Below are positions 56,401-64,000 of a stretch of DNA of 64,000 bases, piece after piece; the first letter of the stretch is position 1; each line of letters starts with the position of its first letter. Position numbers and translations under genes: made by a program. Source of the DNA: Ephydatia muelleri (lineage: Eukaryota > Porifera > Demospongiae > Spongillida > Spongillidae). The notes below the pieces were generated by a model. The model saw only the letters and a list, made by a program, of their open reading frames with translations. It searched no databases and had not been told where the DNA came from. The stretch lies in contig JABACO010000017.1 in assembly GCA_013339895.1 (NCBI GenBank), positions 3,494,118 through 3,558,117 of the forward strand, in the 5' to 3' direction.

Positions 56401-58224
56401 CTTGAGGGACTGGGCACCCATGCCACCGCTCCTTGCACCCTTTTGATTGGATGGCAATGATGGGTGTGTGGCCTTCGTCTCTTCACCCCTGTCCTCGTCG
56501 TCCGATTCAGTATCCTTCATTTTGGATCCTAGAGTCCCGATGTCCAGGTCCTCACAAAGCTCGATGGAGGAGGAGGAGGAAGAGGAGGAGGAGGATTCGA
56601 GAAGGGGAGAAACATCAGCCTGTGTGTCTTGATCAGGCGTCTGTTCTTCCAACTTCAACACCTCACTCTTAGTCTTCCTAAAGTGTGTGTGTATGTGTGT
56701 GTGTTGCGTGTGAATGTGTGTGTGTGTGGTGGTGTGTGTGTGTGTGTGTACACACAGGGGAGAGACATAAGAAAGAATGTGAGCAGGCACAGTACCGTGT
56801 ACATGCATACTGTAAGTGGCCACCTGCAGGTGTGTGTACAGCTACTGTATACATGTACTAGCAAGTGCAAGTCCTCTACAGTGTACTACAGGTACACGCA
56901 CATGTACAGTGATATTTAGTGCAGTACATGTATCACAGACTGCTGTGCGCACATTGTGTGGCTCCACACACACATGTTTTTAAAGTTCGCCTGCAGTAAT
57001 GACACATGAAGAGGTTCTCAACTAGTGCTAGCTAGTCACTGAACGCGACCATGACGTCTACAGTCAAACGTGATTTAGAATCTTTGATCCTACAGCTGTA
57101 CATGCGTATTCACATTTGAAAACCGTGCATTCGCATGCACACACACACACAACAATGCACACAACACATGCACACATGCACAACATGCACAACACACACA
57201 CACACATGCACACACACACAACACACATGCACACCAACACACACAACATGCACAAACACACACCCGCACACATGCACACACACACACATGCATGCACACA
57301 CACACAATGCACACACACACACACACATGCACACACATGCACACACACACCATGCACAACACACATGCAACACACACACACACATGCACACACACACACA
57401 CACACACATGCACACACATCAACACATGCACACACACACATGCACACATGCACACACACACACATGCACACACACACATGCACGCACACACACACACATG
57501 CACACACACATGCACACACACACACACATGCACACACACACCATGCACACACACACACACCGCACATGCACACACACACACATGCACGCACACAAACATG
57601 CACACACACACACACATGCACACACCACACACACACATGCACAAACACATGCACCACACCACACACACATGCACACACATGCACACACCACACACATGCA
57701 CACCCACACACACACACCATGCACCCATCACACACACACACACACAATGCACACACACATGCACACACACACAATGCACACACACACACATGCACAACAC
57801 ACACATGCACACATGCACACACACACACACACATGACACACACACATGCCGCACACACCACACACATGCACACACACACCACACATGCACGACAAACACC
57901 ACATGCACACACACACAATGCACACATGCACACACACATGCACGCACACAACACACATGCAACACACACACCACCACACATGCCCACACACACAACACAC
58001 CACACCACACACACACAGCACAGGCACACACACCACATGCACAACACAACATGCACACACACATGCACACACACACACACACACACGCACACACAACACA
58101 CACATGCACACACACACACTGCACACACACACACACATGCACACACACACACACACACACACACATGCACACACACACACACCATATGCACACACACACA
58201 CACAACACACACACACACACACAT

Positions 58225-58278
<54 letters not shown>

Positions 58279-61200
58279 ACACACACACACACACACACCA
58301 CAGAGTACAAGTGACTCACTTGTCAAGGGTCTCTGGTAGCAGCCACAAAACAACTCCGGAGGCTGCAAAACAGATTAATCCATTTATAAGACAGGGAGGG
58401 GAGTAGGGGAAGCTGGTCAGAAATGATCTCGACGAGTCATCTGCAGAGAGGGAGAGACAGGGACGAAGAAATCATAACTGCAGGATTCTATTACAGCGCT
58501 CACATTATGACCCCACAACTAGAAAAATCGGACTGCTTTGCGAATTCAACATAGCAGAGTACTTAAGACCACTTCGTAATGCTTGTGGAAATATTAATAA
58601 ATGGTTGGAGTCCAAAGGTGTGGGCTAAAATGGGAGATGTGCTCAGTTCAAATTGCATGGAGTTGTCCCAGGAGAGGCCAGGGGATGGGGAAGAGCGGGG
58701 TGTGGTCTAGGTCATGGGGAGGGGTGTGGTCTAGGCCATGGGGAGGGGTGTGGTCTAGGCCATGGGGAGGGGTGTGGTCTAGGCCATGGGGAGGGATGTG
58801 GTCTAGGCCATGGGGAGGGGTGTGGTCTAGGCCATGGGGAGGGGTGTGGTCTAGGTCATGGGGAGGGGTGTGGTCTAGGCCATGGGGAGGGGTGTGGTCT
58901 AGGCCATGGGATGGGTGTGGTCTAGGATATGGCTGCTCTCTTCAGTGTGCTGTTTGAAGATTGGATGGGAGGGACTGGCAACGTAGGAACCTATGGGGAA
59001 TTGTATTTAAGGAAGGATTAATGTACATTGTAGCATGGGTTCATACATGTAGCTTCTTCTATCTATGGGGTTAAATGTTTATTTTATTACTGCACTGCAA
59101 AGACCCGGGCACGGGAAACACGAGGACGCCAGCAAGCAGGAGCACACAACGCCCAGCCGGCCCCAGCCACAACACGGCCCGCGCCCAGCCCAAACACGCC
59201 GCGCCCCCGCCAAAACACCCCGACCGCCCCACGGCGCCCGCCGCTCCCAGCCAACAGCCCCGCCGGCACACAGCCAAAAACCCGCGCCCGACCAACAGCC
59301 CCGACCAGCCCAACAACACCCCCGCCCCCCACACGCCCCGCCCCGCCGTCCCCAGCCAACACGCCCTCCCGCCCAAACACTCCCCGTACCAGCCAACACA
59401 CCCCCCCGCCCCACCACTCCCTCCCCCCCCCATCCAACACTCCCATCATCCCAACACCCCTCATCATCCCAACACTCCCTCATCATCCCAACACTCCCCT
59501 CATCATCAACACTCCCTTACCATCCCAACACTCCCTCATCATCCCAACACTCCCCTCATCATCCCAACACCCCTCCTCACTTCCAAGAGAGATGTTGTAC
59601 TGGCCCAGAGGATCAGCTGATATGCCCGATAGTGCAGGCCCAATGACCAAGCCTAGTCCCCAGGAACAGGCGAGCAGTGACATCCCAAATGCCTGGTTCT
59701 CGTCATTGGACGACTCCGACAGAACAGCTTTCCCCGTACCAATGATACCTGAACATGCAAAGGATGAGTGGCGATTGTTAAAAAAACACACAAGTACATT
59801 ATGACAAAATACACACACACACACACACACATACACACACAGCTATAATACGTGTACATTATTATATGTACCTGTTTGCACATTACTGTACATATGTGAA
59901 TGTATGTAGATTACTGTATTTACATGTACAGTACACGTATGTAGATTACTATACATGTATGTACATGTATACATGTGGGAATGAAACATCAGGTCTGAAC
60001 TGCCAGGTGGATAGCCTTTATGTGACAAGCCACACCTTACTTCCCCACTCGCACTATACATCTTTGTAATGGTCAGATGGATACTTGAATAGATATTATC
60101 CAAACTGCTTTGAGATAAGCACTTGCACATCAACACATCGATTACAAAGCAACGACACACATCGATTACAATATAAGCAACGACAGAGGTCACACAGTGA
60201 ATATCATCAGTAAGGTTTGTGCACATTAATACATGTCCACATGTGTAGTGTATGTTGTTAGCCTTACCATTCGTTATTCCGACTAGGAAGCGAAAAGCAA
60301 TGGCCATCTCATAGTTGATGCTGAAGCCAAAGCCAATGGAGACTATCCCCAGGAGCACACCACTGACCACCATGACTGGCTTGCGGCCAGTGTAGTCCGC
60401 TATGGCACCCCAAATGTAGCTGCAGGGAAAGGGGTGGGGAGGAGGTAGGGTGGGGAGGAGGTAGGGAGAGGGGGGTAGAGGTAAAGATAGGGGCCGGTGA
60501 GAGGACGTAGGAGGGGGGGGGGGGAGGTGGGAGGAGGCGTGGGGGAGATTGGGTAAATACACTCAACAATTAAAGCAAGATCTGTAAAATATAATAACAC
60601 ACAAGCTCTCTTTAACTCACTGTCTCTCCCCTCACACTGTCCCTCCCCTCACACTGTCCCTCCCCTCCCACTGTCCCTCCCCTCACACTGTCCCTCCCCT
60701 CACACTGTCCCTCCCCTCACTGTCCCTCCCTCACACTGTCCATCCCCTCACACTATCCCTTCCCTCACTGTCCCTCCCCTCACACTGTCCCTCCCCTCAC
60801 ACTATCCCTTCCCTCACTGTCCCTCCCCTCACCTGTCCCTCCCCTCACACTGTCCCCCACCCTCACACTATCCCCACCCTCACACTGTCCCTCCCTTCAC
60901 ACTGTCCCTCCCCTCACCTGTCCCTCCCCTCACACTGTCCCCACCCTCACACTGTCCCTCCCCTCACACTGTCCCTCCCCTCACACTGTCCCTCCTCTCA
61001 CATTGTCCCTCCCCTCACACTGTCCCCACCCTCACACTGTCCTTCCCTCACACTATCCCTCCTTCTCACACTGGTATCACCCACTCTCTCCAAATTCACC
61101 CTTTATCCATACACGTATGTGTGTGTATGTGTACTCCCACAAAACCAACCTTCCAAAGAATCTACCAGCAAACAGAGATGCCGCCACAATCCCGGCGTAT

Positions 61201-61560
61201 TTGCCTACAGAACAGAATACCCCCGTTGAGAGAACCTTTCAGAGGCGCAGCATACATCATTAACTCTTCTGCTCACACCCCTTTCATCTCAGAACAACAT
61301 AAAACACACACCCAGCACTCAATGAACAACACACACCATAAACTCGCATATAGAAGCAACGAACATGCATGGACGCTCACTAATAGAGGCTTCGTCTACG
61401 TCTGGTCTCAGAAATCGTGTCATGAAGGGCAGAAATGGAAAGAGCATAGTGATGGAGTAAGCACTGGAAAACTGCAACGGGGAAGGGCGGGAGGAGAAAC
61501 CGAAATTAAACACGCACACACACATACACACTCGAACACAGACACACACACACACATTCG

Positions 61561-61641
<81 letters not shown>

Positions 61642-62089
61642 TCAAACACACACACTCTCGAACACACACACACTCGAGCACTCGTACACAAGACACGCGA
61701 ACACCATTCCACGTCATGACCTTCGCATAGTCTTAGCGACAACGCGAGGCAACACTGGCAGAGGTCGAGATGCCCCCTCTGGTTCACGTGACCCGTCTTC
61801 CTTTCGTCACTAAAAACAATGCAACTACGCTTTCGCACTCATTCATCTAACCACGAATCCACATTTAAGCGCACTTGAGCAAAAAACACATACAATCGTA
61901 AACATGTCAAGTCGACTTAATCCACGTACATAGAAGTCCCCCCCCCCCCCCCATCCCTTATAAACAAATTAGCGAACATACCAGTGAGAAGAAGCAAGCT
62001 ACGTACACCTTCAGAAGACGCTTCGTGATGCGAAGTTTACGAAACTTTTCCTTGCACCAACTGACGCACTTCATCCGCGTATGTATCAT
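52378..62089 (-). CDS. Major facilitator superfamily transporter (12 exons, 711 aa)
   Basis: Exons: 62089-61982, 61471-61381, 61204-61150, 60419-60268, 59748-59581, 58440-58320, 56677-55865, 55024-54918, 53880-53789, 53584-53514, 52854-52693, 52573-52378. They total 2136 nt, all phases agree, and the last ends EGD-stop. The protein shows MFS features: TM1 [17 protein letters not shown] (about residues 37-53), motif [13 protein letters not shown] (loop 2-3), [20 protein letters not shown] (TM4), [20 protein letters not shown] to LPETLD (end of TM6). A 270-residue central loop (exon 7) is rich in Ser, Asp, Glu and His. TM7-12 follow: [70 protein letters not shown]. It is closest in pattern to the ZIFL1/TetA-like DHA1 group. 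The substrate is unknown. ATG 62074 is an alternative start. Confidence 0.88.
53382..53411. repeat. C run (30 bp) in transporter intron
   Basis: Uninterrupted C tract (G tract on the gene strand), within the intron between exons 10 and 11. Confidence 0.95.
54455..54950 (-). repeat. 51-bp minisatellite made of the transporter exon 8 end plus its splice donor
   Basis: About ten units of 51 bp; two units are longer by an extra ACATGT. On the gene strand each unit contains GCAATACATCTAG|GTACCCA, identical or nearly so to the true exon 8 end and donor at 54918 (two or three units have CAGCTAG). The array starts at the exon edge and runs into the intron. Because 51 is a multiple of 3, the exon frame continues through all units without a stop ([17 protein letters not shown] per unit). 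Confidence 0.92.
55866..56677 (-). other. Exon 7: long acidic and His-rich cytoplasmic loop of the transporter
   Basis: An 813-nt exon encoding the TM6-TM7 loop, about ten times longer than usual in this family. It has a run of ten Ser followed by an acidic stretch ([11 protein letters not shown]), further acidic segments ([20 protein letters not shown]), and a His-rich part ([20 protein letters not shown] then HGH). The His cluster could bind a divalent metal; this is inferred from composition only. GC content is markedly higher than in the flanking introns. Confidence 0.8.
57130..58300. repeat. CA-rich microsatellite, 1.2 kb, in transporter intron 6
   Basis: CA repeats with frequent CATG (CACACATGCACAC). 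Frames of 188-434 codons on both strands are artefacts of the period. It separates exons 6 and 7, and the 3' end lies only about 20 bp from the donor at 58319. Confidence 0.97.
58700..58925. repeat. Minisatellite, about ten copies of a 24-bp unit
   Basis: Unit GGTGTGGTCTAGGCCATGGG then GAGG, with GGTC/GGCC variants, in transporter intron 5. 24 is a multiple of 3, so the plus-strand frames (90 and 118 codons) stay open by chance. Confidence 0.96.
59095..59580. repeat. C-rich low-complexity intron segment
   Basis: 59100-59400 is very GC-rich and strand-biased (CCC, CGCCC, CCAGCC, AACACCCC words with almost no G runs). 59410-59580 is a minisatellite of CATCATCCCAACACTCCC. It directly adjoins the donor of exon 5 (59580). 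Frames on both strands (up to 193 codons) are low-complexity and not credible. Confidence 0.85.
60620..61075. repeat. Minisatellite, about 25 copies of an 18-bp unit
   Basis: Unit CTCACACTGTCCCTCCCC with deletions, in transporter intron 3. Confidence 0.96.
61505..61700. repeat. (CA)n microsatellite in transporter intron 1
   Basis: A pure CA run of about 75 bp (61562-61637) flanked by CTCGAACACACA-type variants. Confidence 0.97.
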
Positions 62090-62474
62090 TTTGCCGATTG
62101 GCCTAAGTAGGCGGAGCTCTAAATGGAGCACGTGGGCGTTTATGTGGGAACGAGGCACACAAGCTATTTCTATTAATAGTTTATTGAATAAAGATAATCT
62201 GTCGTTCGCTTTGCAAGATGTGCAAGACCAATTAACAGTACTCCTGGATGTCTTTTCCAAGCCCGCATTGTAATTATAGTATTATAGTGCATAACTGGAT
62301 GCATAGGTCTTTCCATAGGCGTGGTACAATGCTGTCACGTATGCCACTCCGCACATTTGGGACATACTTGCTGTGTCGCCGGATGTAAAACCGATAGATG
62401 CAAATCACTAGTGCATGCTTTTATCGTTTCCCTCAGTAGCGATCCAGATCGCAAAGCATTCTTGCATGCAAGAA

Positions 62475-64000
<1,526 letters not shown>

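Noticed and set aside
57064..58406. Open frames of up to 434 codons on both strands
   Set aside because: They run through CA repeats and encode only Cys-Val or Thr-His periods; open by periodicity, not coding.
58601..58957. 118-codon Trp/Gly-rich frame
   Set aside because: 24-bp minisatellite inside transporter intron 5.
59065..59646. 193-codon Pro-rich frame
   Set aside because: Lies in C-rich intron sequence of the transporter; both strands are open because stop codons are rare there.

Overview
The window is eukaryotic and almost certainly from a metazoan. It has spliced genes with short GT-AG introns, long CA, GT and TATG microsatellites, foldback elements and many decayed transposons, and no bacterial-style operons. 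The frequent TGTACATGTA-type words and the mix of animal-type genes (DPP4-like peptidase, a FN3-like type I receptor) with RAG1-like, Ginger1-like and CACTA/Plavaka-like transposases suggest a marine invertebrate, possibly a demosponge. That placement is an inference; no rRNA or mitochondrial marker is present.

Host genes. (1) 202-713 (+): the last two exons of a DPP4/FAP-like serine peptidase. (2) 45229-44275 (-): a four-exon gene for a small type I membrane protein with a FN3-like ectodomain. About 450 bp downstream, at 43824-43522, lies a tail-like exon carrying an ITIM-like motif. (3) 50770-48921 (-): an intronless PLP-dependent group II decarboxylase with several frame lesions. (4) 62089-52378 (-): a complete 12-exon major facilitator transporter of 711 aa, in which every splice phase agrees. 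(5) Two less certain multi-exon genes, not recognised, at 16105-15090 (-) and 22330-21290 (-). (6) Broken aldehyde dehydrogenase copies at 2.6-3.2 kb and 28.4-31.4 kb, linked to an unrecognised sequence (called X here) as a repeated cassette.

Mobile DNA. 9.7-11.8 kb (-) is a RecQ helicase remnant with an N-terminal double zinc-finger region like that of fungal DUF3505-RecQ proteins. Next to it, head to head, 12.0-12.9 kb (+) is a RAG1/Transib-like transposase remnant. 22.4-24.1 kb is an intron-containing CACTA/Plavaka-like transposase interrupted by a 5'-truncated LINE (24.1-25.1 kb); further pieces of that family are at 26.6 and 40.0-40.9 kb. 32.0-35.45 kb is a Ty3/Gypsy element truncated in its integrase. 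37.3-38.2 kb is a hAT transposase remnant. 40.9-42.4 kb is a Ginger1-like integrase, Ulp1 and PHD remnant. Foldback elements lie at 0.8-1.26, 13.19-13.88, 13.88-14.70 and 25.2-25.4 kb, and one solo arm at 6.05-6.43 kb.

Repeats fill much of the rest: a 1.7-kb minisatellite containing TTAGGG (4.3-6.0 kb), a 2-kb CA-rich higher-order array (7.1-9.3 kb), a 155-bp satellite (17.5-18.5 kb), and several minisatellites inside introns of the transporter gene. One of these repeats the transporter's own exon end and splice donor.

Several otherwise well-conserved reading frames are broken by single-base changes in homopolymers. Some pseudogene calls may therefore reflect assembly errors. The strongest candidates for novelty are the repeated splice-donor minisatellite, the RAG1-like/RecQ head-to-head pair, the Ginger1-like remnant, and the possible ITIM receptor.
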